From: CAKRZE01 sp045617585
GTDB taxonomy: Bacteria > Bacillota > Clostridia > Oscillospirales > CAG-272
Assembly (NCBI GenBank): GCA_045617585.1
Contig: JAZLIW010000155.1
Coordinates: 1 to 47,543 of the forward strand
Length of the DNA: 47,543 nucleotides
Reading direction: 5' to 3'
Part shown: positions 1-8,769 of the stretch, one piece after another
How positions within the stretch are numbered: the first letter of the stretch is position 1
Layout of the letters: the number at the start of each line of letters is the position of its first letter
The notes under the pieces: model-generated
The model's database searches: none
What the model was told of the DNA's origin: nothing
Seen by the model: only the letters and a program-made list of their open reading frames with translations
Position numbers and translations under genes: made by a program

Positions 1-39
1 GAAAGGATACGCAAGATCCTTTCCGAAGGGCGGCTTTTT
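1..39 (-). terminator. Inverted repeat at window edge, possible terminator
   Basis: Arms GAAAGGAT (1-8) and ATCCTTTC (16-23) form an 8-bp stem with a 7-nt loop just past the stop of the SGNH lipoprotein gene. Any T-run for the minus strand would lie outside the window. On the plus strand a T-run follows only at 35-39, so the direction is uncertain. Confidence 0.35.
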
Positions 40-48
40 CGTTCGTTA

Positions 49-1353
49 TCAAGGGTGACTGTGTCCGGTCTGCGCCATACCCTCCATCCATTCCGCGATC
101 ACGGGCGCGAGGATCTCATAGCCTTTCGCGTTCGGATGCACCCCGTCGGGAGAGCAGCGGTCGGTATTGACGGCAAGAAGCTCGTCGTTCAGGTATGCGT
201 CGTGATAGAGATCGAGGCAGGAAACGTCCCACTTTTCGCAGATCTCAAGCGCGGTCTGCCAGTATTCCTCCATGTCGCGCAGTTTTCCGTAGCCGGCGTA
301 GCGCGGCATACGGAACGTGATGATATAGCCGACTTTCGCGTCCTTCCACGTGTTTTTCGCGTACCAAATGATCTCTTCCAGCGCACCGGCAAAGGTGGTT
401 TTATCAAACGACGAGGGATCGAAGGAATCGCTGATCACGCCGACCGGGGCGATCCCGGTCACCGCGGAGGCGCTGACGCTGTCGTTGATCCCCATCCCGT
501 CGTTGACACCGCCCTCGATAATGACGTAATCGTAGTCGGTCCCCTTCTTTGCCTCGATCTGATGGATGATCCGCCCGCCCTCTCCGCGCACATCGGAAAG
601 CGCCCAGCCGCTGACGGCGACGTTGTCGTAGCGCATCCCGTAGGTCTCGCCGATCCTGCCTGCCCACGCGCGGTGCTTCGCGTCGTCACAGTGACCGTAC
701 CCGATCGAGTCTCCGCAGAACAGAGCGCTCTTCCGATAGAGTACGCTGTCCGTATCCACCCCGACCGTCTCTTCTGCCGGCTGCTCCATCCCGAAGAAAT
801 CCCGGTATTCACTCGCCGTGAACGGACGGTTCTTCGTGATCAGGTAGCAGTCACGGTATTTCGTATCGCAGACGAGGCGAAGATACCCGATCCCGTCGGG
901 GACCGTATAGGAAAAGATCACGCTGTCGTCGTCGATCGCTTCGGTCAGCGTCAGACCGCTCCCATTCGACGCCGAGCCCCGGTATTCCTCGGAGAAATCG
1001 AGCGTCACCACGTGCCATCCCTGCCACGGAACGGCGGCGCCGAAGGTGATCACGTCTCCCGGATCCACGTACAGAAGCGGTGTCGTACAGAACGCCGACG
1101 TCTCGGCTTTGGTCCCTTCCCCGTTGATCCAGCCGCTGATCGCCTCCTCCGGCACGAAGAGGTTTTCGATCGGCTCGGGAGCGGGCTCCGGCACCGTTTC
1201 TTTTTCCGTCGGTGCTTCCGTACCCGGAGACGCGGTTTCCGACGTTCCTTCCGTCCCGGCAGGTTTTCCCCCTTCTCCGCCGCATCCGGTCAGAGGAAGG
1301 ACCCCGAGCAGCACGAGGCAGAGCGCCAGCGCGCGGTAATTCCGTTTTTTCAT
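49..1353 (-). CDS. Lipoprotein SGNH/GDSL-family hydrolase (esterase-like)
   Basis: A 434-residue lipoprotein. Residues 1-24 are a signal peptide ending in an LTGC lipobox (Cys24), followed by a Thr/Glu/Pro-rich linker to about residue 62. A beta-rich domain (about 63-200) precedes an SGNH hydrolase domain with GDS (Ser216), a GGVND block (Asn284/Asp285) and DGVHPN (Asp403/His406). These are the nucleophile, oxyanion and catalytic Asp-His blocks of the superfamily. Such proteins usually deacylate sugars or lipids at the cell surface; the substrate cannot be read here. The gene sits 24 nt behind the GHL6-like glycosidase and is probably cotranscribed with it. The ATG at 1353 is preceded by AAGGAAC. 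Confidence 0.88.
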   Translation of the reverse strand: MKKRNYRALALCLVLLGVLPLTGCGGEGGKPAGTEGTSETASPGTEAPTEKETVPEPAPEPIENLFVPEEAISGWINGEGTKAETSAFCTTPLLYVDPGDVITFGAAVPWQGWHVVTLDFSEEYRGSASNGSGLTLTEAIDDDSVIFSYTVPDGIGYLRLVCDTKYRDCYLITKNRPFTASEYRDFFGMEQPAEETVGVDTDSVLYRKSALFCGDSIGYGHCDDAKHRAWAGRIGETYGMRYDNVAVSGWALSDVRGEGGRIIHQIEAKKGTDYDYVIIEGGVNDGMGINDSVSASAVTGIAPVGVISDSFDPSSFDKTTFAGALEEIIWYAKNTWKDAKVGYIITFRMPRYAGYGKLRDMEEYWQTALEICEKWDVSCLDLYHDAYLNDELLAVNTDRCSPDGVHPNAKGYEILAPVIAEWMEGMAQTGHSHP

Positions 1354-1377
1354 CTTTGTCAGTTCCTTTTTGCCGTC

Positions 1378-3321
1378 TTAATATACCGTTTCCACGATCT
1401 CGTGATAATCGACGCGATCCACGCGCACTTCCGCCCGCCCGTCCTTCCATTCAAAGGGCAGTTTCCTTCCTTCGGGGCGCAGGATGAACGCCGCGGGTCT
1501 CTTTTCCGCCGCGACCGACAGGACGATCTCCCGGCACGGCTGGATCGCGTCCTCCGTCGCCGATGAAGGATCGCGGTGTCCTCCGTTCGCGTTGACGAGC
1601 TGGATCATCTGCTTCCCGTCCTTGCGCAGATCGGTGATCTCGAGCGTCCCCTCGCAGGATACGAGACGGACCGACGGAACGTACAGAAGAGAAAGCATCT
1701 CCCGGATCAGGGCCTTATGTAAGAACTGAGCGTGTGACAGATAGGACAGACCGAGATCGGCACCGATCAGACCGATCCTTCCTTTCCCGTATCCGAACAC
1801 CGAGGCAAGCGTCTCCTGCGGTGCTTTCGCGTCGTCCGCGATCGCTGCAAGCCCGGTCCCTCCGTTCATTCGGATCGCGCAGGCATTCGAGATCGCGCCG
1901 AAAGCACCGCCCGCCGTCGTGACGGCACGCCAGTCGTTCTTCTGCTCCCCGACCCCGAACGGCAGCCCCGCCTCCGAGAAGATCCGGCAGGTATGAGAAC
2001 CGGTAAGGACGAGGCTGCCGCCGTTATCCGCGTAGGCAAGAAGCTCCCGCACGGTCTCGGGCGCAAGTCCCGCGTATAGCTCGGGCACGACGATCACTGG
2101 ATAATCCGCGCAGTGCCCGGCAAGGGTATGCTCTGAAACGACCTCGGTCGAATGGCCTGCGTCGCAGAGAAGTACGGTCATGCCCATGATCTTTTCCCAA
2201 CCGCTGCGGGAGAAAAGCGATCCCGATTCGCGGTGGCGGTCAAAGGTGGAGAGAAGCACCGCTGCCTGATGCACCGCCCGTCCGCGGAAGCAATAGTCCT
2301 GCCTTGCGCGGATAAAATCGGCGACCGGCTTCATCCGGCGGATCTGCTCCATCCGCGGGGAGCCGTCACGGTACTGCGTGATATAGTTCTGGAAGCCGCC
2401 GCCGAGGGAAATGACGGACGCCGCCTCCTGCATGATCTGTGCCGGATGCTTCGGCACGCTGATCCCCGCCCCGTGACGGAAGTTCCACGCCATGAGGTCC
2501 CAGGTCCTTCCCTGCTGCGCGATCGCACGGCCGGCGTAGCGGGCGGAATGGAACGAATTCTCCGGATTGAAATCCCCGGAAAGGAAGTCCACGTCTGCGC
2601 TGACCGCCTCCGGCATATGGTCCGTATACGCCCAGTTCGACGCGATCTGGAACCCCGGCGCCGCGGCGTGTACCGCATCCACGTAATGACGGACGTAGGA
2701 ACGGAACAGTCCCCGGCAGTATTCCCGGTATTCCTCAAAATACGGGTCGTTCCGGTTCACCGGGAGCTTCCCGCCGAGGTCGATCCCGGTATCCCGTTCG
2801 AACGCGCTGACGGTTCGTGGGTCGAAGTCGGCCTCGGTCGCCCAGCATTCCCCATCCACCCAGGCGCCGTCCGCGCCGTATTTCAGCGCAAGCTCGGTCA
2901 GCTGCGGGATCAGGACCTCGTCGGCATAGGGTCCCGCAGGAGCGGCATTCTCCGCACGGGAACCGTCGGAACGCATGACCGCCGCCTCCGGGTGCTCCTG
3001 ACAGTATTTCATATCGAACACGCCGGAATAATGGAGATAGAGCGCAACGCCCTCCTCCGCGGTCACTTTTCTCCAGAGGGCAAGCGGATCGCCCTTGAAG
3101 GCGGGCATCGCGTTGCCGACCTCCGTCGGATAAGAAGCCCAGCCCGGATGGCCCTTGCAGTCAATCTGCAGAAAATCGGGACGCAGGAGCGTGCAGATCT
3201 CCCGGATTTCCTCCTCGGTCAGCGTCTCGCCGATCGGACGGGGACAGCCCGAAGGACTTGCGTGAAAGTCGAAGTGAAGGCCGAAGTTGCTCTCGGAACG
3301 CCGTTTGATACGTTTTTCCAT
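1378..3321 (-). CDS. GHL6/GH29-like glycoside hydrolase with GATase-like trimerisation domain
   Basis: A 647-residue cytoplasmic protein without signal peptide. The N-terminal half looks like a (beta/alpha)8 barrel of the hypothetical glycosyl hydrolase 6 type, related to alpha-L-fucosidases and GH42. Features include a DCKGHPGW strand, a GADGAWVDGE block and a SNWAY block. Residues about 350-480 resemble the class I glutamine amidotransferase-like middle domain of GH42 beta-galactosidases (VIVVPELYAGL, GGSLVLTGSHT). A small beta domain ends the protein. The substrate is unknown; a fucoside or galactoside is plausible from family only. ATG at 3321 follows GAGAGGAA. It has its own promoter at 3385-3357 and leads the two-gene unit with the SGNH lipoprotein. 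Confidence 0.75.
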   Translation of the reverse strand: MEKRIKRRSESNFGLHFDFHASPSGCPRPIGETLTEEEIREICTLLRPDFLQIDCKGHPGWASYPTEVGNAMPAFKGDPLALWRKVTAEEGVALYLHYSGVFDMKYCQEHPEAAVMRSDGSRAENAAPAGPYADEVLIPQLTELALKYGADGAWVDGECWATEADFDPRTVSAFERDTGIDLGGKLPVNRNDPYFEEYREYCRGLFRSYVRHYVDAVHAAAPGFQIASNWAYTDHMPEAVSADVDFLSGDFNPENSFHSARYAGRAIAQQGRTWDLMAWNFRHGAGISVPKHPAQIMQEAASVISLGGGFQNYITQYRDGSPRMEQIRRMKPVADFIRARQDYCFRGRAVHQAAVLLSTFDRHRESGSLFSRSGWEKIMGMTVLLCDAGHSTEVVSEHTLAGHCADYPVIVVPELYAGLAPETVRELLAYADNGGSLVLTGSHTCRIFSEAGLPFGVGEQKNDWRAVTTAGGAFGAISNACAIRMNGGTGLAAIADDAKAPQETLASVFGYGKGRIGLIGADLGLSYLSHAQFLHKALIREMLSLLYVPSVRLVSCEGTLEITDLRKDGKQMIQLVNANGGHRDPSSATEDAIQPCREIVLSVAAEKRPAAFILRPEGRKLPFEWKDGRAEVRVDRVDYHEIVETVY

Positions 3322-3356
3322 ATTCGTTTCCTCTCTTCGGGTTCGTATTTTTTCTT

Positions 3357-3385
3357 ATTGTAACACACCCCGTCCGTCAAATCAA
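3357..3385 (-). promoter_or_regulatory. Sigma-A promoter for the GHL6-like gene
   Basis: On the minus strand, -35 TTGATT (3385-3380), 17-nt spacer, -10 TACAAT (3362-3357), about 36 bases before the start codon at 3321. Confidence 0.6.
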
Positions 3386-3445
3386 GCCCCGCACGAGAAA
3401 AAAGGCTTCCTTGCGGGATCGGTTTCTTTCCCGCTCCGTTTTGTC

Positions 3446-3474
3446 TTGACAATCCGTCTTCCGTGTGATAAGAT
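3446..3474 (+). promoter_or_regulatory. Sigma-A promoter for SGNH hydrolase and PHP gene
   Basis: -35 TTGACA (3446-3451), 17-nt spacer, -10 TAAGAT (3469-3474). It lies 47 bases before the start codon at 3521 and is divergent from the promoter at 3385-3357. Confidence 0.7.
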
Positions 3475-3520
3475 AACTTCAGAAAACGACCGGATCCGTC
3501 CGGTCATGATGGAGGCACTT

Positions 3521-4213
3521 ATGGAACCGAAACCGGGAACCGGAAAGCAGATCACCGTGACCTTCCTCGGAGACAGCATTACCCTCGGGTACGCGCTCCC
3601 TGACCGCTCTGACCGCTTTCCCACCGTGCTCGCGAAACGTCTCGGCTTTACCGAGGACAATCAGGGCATCACGGGGACGCTCGTCGCGAGAGCGGGGCTC
3701 AACAACGATAACCTGAACGCCTACGTCGACAGAGCCGGTCTGATCCATGGCGCGGATTACGCCGTCGTCTTCGGCGGGACGAACGACTATTTCTGGAGCG
3801 ACAAACCGATCCAGCCGCCCGACGGGAAAGAGGACGATCTCTCCTATTTTTCAAACGCCCTGCGGTATCTCTGCCGCACGGTCACCGAAAAGCGGGCTCC
3901 CGGCACGACGCTCCTCGTCACGCCCTACCGCCACTTCGGGCACGGGAATTTTTACGGCGGAAAAGCGTTCAACGACGCGAACGATCACCCGACATCCGCC
4001 GTCAACTATAACGGGCACACCCTCGGCGACTACGCGGCGGAAACCGTCCGCGTCGCCGGTCTTTACGGCATCCCCGTTCTCGATCTGTACGGCGCAGAAG
4101 GCTTCGATCACACCGTCATGACGATCGACGGCTGCCATCCGAACGCCGAAGGGCATCTCTGGCTCGCCGACCGGATCGGTGAAGCGCTGCTGGACCTGAT
4201 GAAACGAAACTGA
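3521..4213 (+). CDS. SGNH/GDSL-family hydrolase, cytoplasmic
   Basis: A 230-residue protein consisting of one SGNH hydrolase domain without signal peptide. The nucleophile block is GDS (Ser19), the oxyanion block GGTND (Asn88/Asp89), and the catalytic pair is in DGCHPN (Asp203/His206). It probably removes an acyl group from a sugar or lipid inside the cell. The start was set at ATG 3521 because GGAGG lies 5 nt upstream and a promoter ends at 3474. In-frame ATGs at 3506 and 3509 and longer frames would begin without a ribosome binding site or before the promoter. The PHP gene follows after 28 nt, probably in the same transcript. Confidence 0.88.
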   Translation: MEPKPGTGKQITVTFLGDSITLGYALPDRSDRFPTVLAKRLGFTEDNQGITGTLVARAGLNNDNLNAYVDRAGLIHGADYAVVFGGTNDYFWSDKPIQPPDGKEDDLSYFSNALRYLCRTVTEKRAPGTTLLVTPYRHFGHGNFYGGKAFNDANDHPTSAVNYNGHTLGDYAAETVRVAGLYGIPVLDLYGAEGFDHTVMTIDGCHPNAEGHLWLADRIGEALLDLMKRN

Positions 4214-4241
4214 CAGAAAGACAGAAAAGAGGATACGGAAC

Positions 4242-5630
4242 ATGGCAAGATACAATATTGACGACTACCGCGTCACCCCCTCCGTCGTCTGCGTCGGCGT
4301 CCCGACCGAGATCACGGTCACTCCCCGCGGAGAGAATGCCCGTTTTCCGGACGGATATGAATTTGCCCTTGATATTTTCGGCGCCGATACGGCGAACACG
4401 GTCCTGAACGAAAAAGGAAATTATATTTCCCCTGCGAGGACCCGCCTGACCCTGCGCGCCGAAAACGGCTGCCTGAAATTCACCGTGACGTTTCCTTCCG
4501 AGCAGCAGTACGTGCTGAAGATCAATCTGCCGGAGGAACTCCAGTATTCGACCAATCCGCATTACAATCCCCCCTACCGTTCCGCGCACGCGCCGATGAA
4601 GAGGGACCCTCTGCGCTTCCCGACCCTTTCGGTCTTCGCCGTGGAACCCGATCTGTTCGGTCTCAGGGTCTTCAAGGGGGACCTCCACGCGCACACTTGG
4701 GATTCCGACGGGCACGAATCGAACCCCGGTCTGATCGCGGACTGGGTCAGGGCGGGACACGCCTTCGGAGCGATCACCAATCACTACTGGCATCATTCTT
4801 ATGAGCAGGCAAACGAAACGCTGAAGAAGCTGCCCGATTTCTTTACGCTGCTCCCCGGTGAAGAGGTCCACGTACCGAGCGAATTCATCCACGTCGTTTC
4901 GGTCGGCGGAAAGCACAGCGTCAACGACCGGTATTACGAACATTCCGAAGAGGTGCTGGGAGAGATCGCCGCCCTGCAGAAAACACTCGATATCCCGGAG
5001 GGCATCGACCCCTACAACTACGCCTGCCGCGTCTGGATCGCGGAGCAGATCCGAAAGGAAGAGGGGCTGTCGGTCCTGACCCACCCGTTCTGGATCTGGA
5101 ATGAAGTCTATTTTATGCCTCTGCCCTTGACGAGGCTGCTCCATGAGCGGAAGATTTACGACTGTCTCGAATTCAACTGCGGATCCAGTGAGGACGCCAA
5201 CCTGACCGCTGCCCTCTATTATGAGGAACGGGCGCGCGGCTTTGAAGTCCCGTTCGTCGGCAGCAGCGACACGCACGAAGCGGACGCAGGAGACGAGTTC
5301 CACCCGTCGACCGGCTCGACGCTCGTCCTTGCGAAGGACAGAAGCTGGGAGAGCATCCGCGATGCGATCCTTTCCGGAAGAAGCGCCGTCATGGAACAGT
5401 GGACGGGGGAAAGCAGTTACCGTCTCTACGGCAGCTTCCGTATGGTAAAGTATCTGAACTTTCTCGTGAACGCCTATTATCCCGCGTATATCCGCGTCAG
5501 TTATCCCCTCGGTGAACTGCTCAAGGATTACGAAGCGGATTCCCGCCCCGAAACGGCGGAACTGATCCGGATGCACAAAGAGCGCTGCGACGCCTTCAAC
5601 GACGCGTTCTTCGGCACGAAAACGAATTGA
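4242..5630 (+). CDS. PHP-domain metallophosphoesterase, CehA/McbA type
   Basis: A 462-residue protein. The N-terminal 140 residues form a beta-rich domain, followed by a PHP domain with GDLHAHT (His149/His151), GEE, LTHPFW and SSDTHE metal-ligand motifs. PHP proteins use two or three metal ions to cleave phosphoesters, and the CehA/McbA branch includes proteins annotated as carbohydrate or carbamate hydrolases. The second motif reads TNH (Asn180/His181) where TDH is usual. The metal-binding His is kept, but the neighbouring Asp is lost. It is probably the second gene of the operon with the SGNH hydrolase. Substrate unknown. Confidence 0.8.
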   Translation: MARYNIDDYRVTPSVVCVGVPTEITVTPRGENARFPDGYEFALDIFGADTANTVLNEKGNYISPARTRLTLRAENGCLKFTVTFPSEQQYVLKINLPEELQYSTNPHYNPPYRSAHAPMKRDPLRFPTLSVFAVEPDLFGLRVFKGDLHAHTWDSDGHESNPGLIADWVRAGHAFGAITNHYWHHSYEQANETLKKLPDFFTLLPGEEVHVPSEFIHVVSVGGKHSVNDRYYEHSEEVLGEIAALQKTLDIPEGIDPYNYACRVWIAEQIRKEEGLSVLTHPFWIWNEVYFMPLPLTRLLHERKIYDCLEFNCGSSEDANLTAALYYEERARGFEVPFVGSSDTHEADAGDEFHPSTGSTLVLAKDRSWESIRDAILSGRSAVMEQWTGESSYRLYGSFRMVKYLNFLVNAYYPAYIRVSYPLGELLKDYEADSRPETAELIRMHKERCDAFNDAFFGTKTN

Positions 5631-5645
5631 CATACGAACGAATAC

Positions 5646-5677
5646 GCCCGGCCGGAACCTCACGGAACCGACCGGGC
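5646..5677 (+). terminator. Convergent hairpin between PHP gene and symporter gene
   Basis: Arms GCCCGG (5646-5651) and CCGGGC (5672-5677), continued inward by CGG/CCG with one mismatch. It lies between the converging stops at 5630 and 5703. The T-run is poor on both strands, so this may work as a weak terminator. Confidence 0.5.
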
Positions 5678-5702
5678 ATACATATTTCGTTCAAACGGGG
5701 AT

Positions 5703-7163
5703 TCAATCCTCGTAAGCGACCGCTTTCTCGTAAAGCGCTTCGACCTCATCCGACGGCTTTTTCGTGCAGAGCGTCGTGATCACGGCTGCGGCAAGACCCA
5801 CGATAAAGCCCGGAATGATCTCGTACAGACCGAAGCCGGAGAGGAAGATCAGCCAGAGCACGTCGGTCGCGGCACCCGCAAGGATCCCGGCGATCGCGCC
5901 CGCGAAGTTGAAGCGCTTCCAGAAGAGGCTGAGCATGATCGCGGGACCGAAGGCGGCGCCGAAGAGCCCCCACGCGTTCGATACGAGAGACATGATCGAG
6001 CCGGCACCCGGCGTCAGTGCGATGACCATCGCAACGACGGCAACGACGAGAACGACGATGCGGCCCGCCCAGAGCAGTTCCTTGTCACCCGCTTTGTTCT
6101 TGCGGATGATCGGCTTATAGACGTCGCTCGCGAAAGAGGAGGACGCGGCAAGCAGCTGGCTGTCCGCGGTGCTCATGGACGCGGCAAGGACGGCGGAGAG
6201 AAGAACGCCCGAAATGATGCCCGGGAACAGTTGGCGGACGATCTCAATGAAGACCGTCTCGTTCGACTGGATCTCCGCGTCGAAGCCGAGGAACATCCGT
6301 CCGATGATGCCGATGACGGCTGCCATCACGACGATGATCACCGTCCACGAAATACCGATCTTCGCGGATTTTTTCAGTTCCTTCTGGGATCTCAGGGACA
6401 TATAGCGGATGATGATATGCGGCATACCGAAATAGCCGAGGCCCCAGCCGAGACCGGAGGCGATATCCTTCCAGCTGGAGAAAGGATTCCAGAAGCCGGG
6501 CGTTGCCGAGGAGATCGAACCGAAATCGAAGGACCCGAGCGAAGCGGCGGCAAAGATCGGAGCGAGCATCATCGCGAAGAGGATCAGCATCCCCTGAATA
6601 AAGTCGGTCCAGCAGACGGCGGAGAACCCGCCGAGGAAGGTATAGCCGACGATGACGAGCGCGGAGAGACACATCGCAAGTGTGGTATCGATGCCGAGCA
6701 CGGTATTGAACAGCGTTCCGCAAGCCTTGATGCTGGACGCCGAATACACGGTATACGCCGCGAGAAAGACGACGGCACAGATGACCTGCAAGGCTCTCGA
6801 ACGGGAAAGAAAACGGTTGGTGAGATACTGCGGGATCGTGATCGAGTCGTCCGCGACGATCGAGAAGCGGCGGAGACGCGGCGCCTCGACCAGCCAGCTG
6901 ATCGTATAGCCGATGGCGAGACCGACCGGGATCCATACCTGGCCGACGCCGAGCGCGTAAATCGCGGCCGGGAGACCCATCAGGACCCAGGCGCTCATAT
7001 CCGAGGCGCCTGCCGAAAGCGCGGTGACCCACGCCCCCATCTGACGTCCGCCGAGGAAGTAGGTCTTCTCTCCCCCGTTTTTGTCCCTGATAAAGAAAAA
7101 GACGCCGACGCCGAGCATACCGAGAAGATAGATTGCGAATACGATGACTTCCGATGCGTTCAT
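5703..7163 (-). CDS. putP: Sodium/solute symporter, PutP (proline) type
   Basis: A 486-residue integral membrane protein of the SSS family with about 13 hydrophobic segments. The N-terminal block SAGASDMSAWVLMGLPAA and the later STADSQLLAASSSFASDVYK segment match PutP-type Na+/L-proline symporters, where the latter contributes Na+-binding Ser/Thr residues. It would import proline or a related solute with Na+ at the cytoplasmic membrane. Start chosen at ATG 7163, with GGAGGAAC just upstream; in-frame codons further upstream lie in the promoter region and lack a ribosome site. A LysR regulator is transcribed divergently and is the obvious candidate controller. Substrate specificity is inferred from family similarity only. 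Confidence 0.85.
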   Translation of the reverse strand: MNASEVIVFAIYLLGMLGVGVFFFIRDKNGGEKTYFLGGRQMGAWVTALSAGASDMSAWVLMGLPAAIYALGVGQVWIPVGLAIGYTISWLVEAPRLRRFSIVADDSITIPQYLTNRFLSRSRALQVICAVVFLAAYTVYSASSIKACGTLFNTVLGIDTTLAMCLSALVIVGYTFLGGFSAVCWTDFIQGMLILFAMMLAPIFAAASLGSFDFGSISSATPGFWNPFSSWKDIASGLGWGLGYFGMPHIIIRYMSLRSQKELKKSAKIGISWTVIIVVMAAVIGIIGRMFLGFDAEIQSNETVFIEIVRQLFPGIISGVLLSAVLAASMSTADSQLLAASSSFASDVYKPIIRKNKAGDKELLWAGRIVVLVVAVVAMVIALTPGAGSIMSLVSNAWGLFGAAFGPAIMLSLFWKRFNFAGAIAGILAGAATDVLWLIFLSGFGLYEIIPGFIVGLAAAVITTLCTKKPSDEVEALYEKAVAYED

Positions 7164-7224
7164 ATGTTCCTCCGGAAAAGAAAAAAAGTTTTTTTGCATT
7201 TTTCCTTGATTTTTGGAATGACTT

Positions 7225-7253
7225 ATTGTATCATAGATAAAGATATTTGAAAA
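7225..7253 (-). promoter_or_regulatory. putP: Promoter for the PutP-type symporter
   Basis: Minus strand: extended -10 TGATACAAT with hexamer at 7230-7225, 17-nt spacer, weak -35 TTTTCA (7253-7248). The -35 coincides with one arm of an inverted repeat (7248-7267), a likely place for LysR control. Confidence 0.45.
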
Positions 7254-7267
7254 GCGAATGTTTTTCA
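7248..7267. promoter_or_regulatory. Inverted repeat in symporter/LysR intergenic region, candidate LysR site
   Basis: TGAAAA (7248-7253) and TTTTCA (7262-7267) separated by 8 nt. It lies between the divergent symporter and LysR starts and covers the symporter -35. Dyads of this kind bind LysR-type regulators; binding here is inferred. Confidence 0.35.
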
Positions 7268-7307
7268 TCTTTTTTATCACATTTTGTCATGATTGGAGTT
7301 TTATTTT

Positions 7308-8210
7308 ATGGATATGAATATCCAGAAGCACCTCGCCTTCGTCAAAACCGCGGAATACGGCAGCTTCACGAAGGCAGCGGAACTGTTGAATTATTCTCAG
7401 TCAGGCATCAGCCGGATGATCGGCGATCTCGAGGCAGAATGGGGCGTGGTCCTGCTCGAACGCGGGAAGGGCGGCGTCCGTCTGACCGGAGACGGGATCA
7501 AGCTCCTTCCCTTCGCAAAAAGCGTCGTGAACGAATATGAAAAGCTGACCGATCAGGTCCACGCGCTGAACGGTCTGCGCTCCGGTCATATCTCGATCGC
7601 GACCTTCTCCAGCGCCGCGACCCACTGGCTGCCGGGGATCATCCGCGCCTTCCGCGGTGATTATCCGAACGTGGATTACGAGATCTTCGTCGGTGACTAC
7701 GCCGAGGTCGAAGACCTGATCCTGACCGGGCGCGCCGACTGCGGATTCCTCCGCTTCCCCGTTCATCCCGACCTTGAGACCCATTTTCTGGAGCAGGACA
7801 AGCTGCTCGCCGTTCTGCCGGAAGGGCATCCGCTTGCCGCGCTCGACCGCGTTCCGGTCGCTGCTCTTGCCGCGGAGCCCTTCATGCTCTATCAGAAAGG
7901 AGAAAAGGGAGAGATCTCCGGCATCTTCGAGCGTACGGGGATCACGCCGAATGTGAAGTTCACGACCTGCGACGATTACGCTGCGATGGCTATGGTGGAA
8001 AGCGGGATGTGCGTCAGCATCCTGCCGGAGCTGATCCTCGAGCGCGTCCCGTACCGGATCGTTGCCAAACAGCTCGACGTCCCCGCTTACCGCAACATGG
8101 TCTTCGTGCTGCGGGATATGAAGACCGCTTCTCTCGCGGTCAGAAAATTCTACGATTATCTTCATTTCCGTCAAGGCGGCAGTCATGCAGACGGTGAATC
8201 AAAACTGTAA
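7308..8210 (+). CDS. LysR-family transcriptional regulator
   Basis: A 300-residue LysR-type regulator. Residues 1-60 form the winged helix-turn-helix (FVKTAEYGSFTKAAELL...QSGISRMIGDLE), and residues about 90-295 form the substrate-binding-like effector domain with RSGHISIATFSS at its start. The family acts as tetramers that bend promoter DNA in response to a small ligand. The ATG at 7308 has TTGGAG 10 nt upstream; an in-frame TTG at 7293 overlaps that site and is unlikely. It is divergent from the PutP-like symporter, a classic layout for a regulator and its target. The GNAT gene follows after 13 nt, its ribosome site overlapping this stop codon. Confidence 0.92.
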   Translation: MDMNIQKHLAFVKTAEYGSFTKAAELLNYSQSGISRMIGDLEAEWGVVLLERGKGGVRLTGDGIKLLPFAKSVVNEYEKLTDQVHALNGLRSGHISIATFSSAATHWLPGIIRAFRGDYPNVDYEIFVGDYAEVEDLILTGRADCGFLRFPVHPDLETHFLEQDKLLAVLPEGHPLAALDRVPVAALAAEPFMLYQKGEKGEISGIFERTGITPNVKFTTCDDYAAMAMVESGMCVSILPELILERVPYRIVAKQLDVPAYRNMVFVLRDMKTASLAVRKFYDYLHFRQGGSHADGESKL

Positions 8211-8223
8211 GGAGGCTTTCACA

Positions 8224-8718
8224 ATGACGGAAGCAGCAGTGGAAAAGACGGATTTCCGATACGCGGAACGGAAGGATACCGCGCTGATCCTGCGCTTTAT
8301 CCGGGAGCTCGCGGCATACGAGGGTCTTGCGGACGAGGTGGTCGCCACCGAGGCGCTGCTTGAGGAATGGATCTTCGATAAGCGGAAGGCGGAAGTGATC
8401 TTCGCGCTCTGCGGCGGGAAGGAGGTCGGGTTTGCCCTGTTCTTCCATAATTTTTCCACCTTTCTCGGGCGAGCCGGGATCTATCTGGAGGATCTGTACG
8501 TTCTGCCGGAATACCGGGGCAGAGGCTGTGGGAAAGGGCTGATCCGCGCTCTTGCTTCCATAGCGGTCGAGCGCGGGTGCGGCAGGCTCGAATGGTGGTG
8601 CCTCGACCGCAACCGTCCGGCGATCGGGTTCTATCTCTCGCTCGGTGCAGAGCCGATGGACGAATGGACGACCTTCCGTCTGACCGGAGACACACTCCGG
8701 AAGACCGCGGAGGAATAA
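8224..8718 (+). CDS. GNAT-family N-acetyltransferase
   Basis: A 164-residue single-domain GNAT protein, close in character to spermidine/diamine acetyltransferase-like GNATs. Motif A, which binds acetyl-CoA pyrophosphate, is YVLPEYRGRGCGKGLIRAL (R-G-R-G-C-G-K). Motif B has WWCLDRNRPAIGFYLSLGAEP. An internal LEDLYV block matches the strand before motif A. It transfers an acetyl group from acetyl-CoA to an amine, identity unknown. ATG 8224 was chosen because AAGGAGG (8209-8215) lies 8 nt upstream; an earlier in-frame ATG at 8185 is inside the LysR gene. It is cotranscribed with the LysR gene. Confidence 0.88.
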   Translation: MTEAAVEKTDFRYAERKDTALILRFIRELAAYEGLADEVVATEALLEEWIFDKRKAEVIFALCGGKEVGFALFFHNFSTFLGRAGIYLEDLYVLPEYRGRGCGKGLIRALASIAVERGCGRLEWWCLDRNRPAIGFYLSLGAEPMDEWTTFRLTGDTLRKTAEE

Positions 8719-8739
8719 AACGCCTTTGCGTTCCTTTTT
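8719..8739 (+). terminator. Short terminator after the GNAT gene
   Basis: AACGC (8719-8723) and GCGTT (8728-8732) form a 5-bp stem with a CTTT loop, followed by CCTTTTTC. The stem is short, so the call is tentative. Confidence 0.4.
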
Positions 8740-8769
8740 CGGAAAACGCGATTGTTTTTTCACGCTCGG

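Noticed and set aside
4116..5663. Long minus-strand frame opposite the PHP gene
   Set aside because: Antisense shadow. It would also overlap the SGNH gene end and has no start signal.
7293..7307. TTG start for the LysR gene 15 nt upstream
   Set aside because: The TTG overlaps the TTGGAG ribosome site that serves the ATG at 7308.
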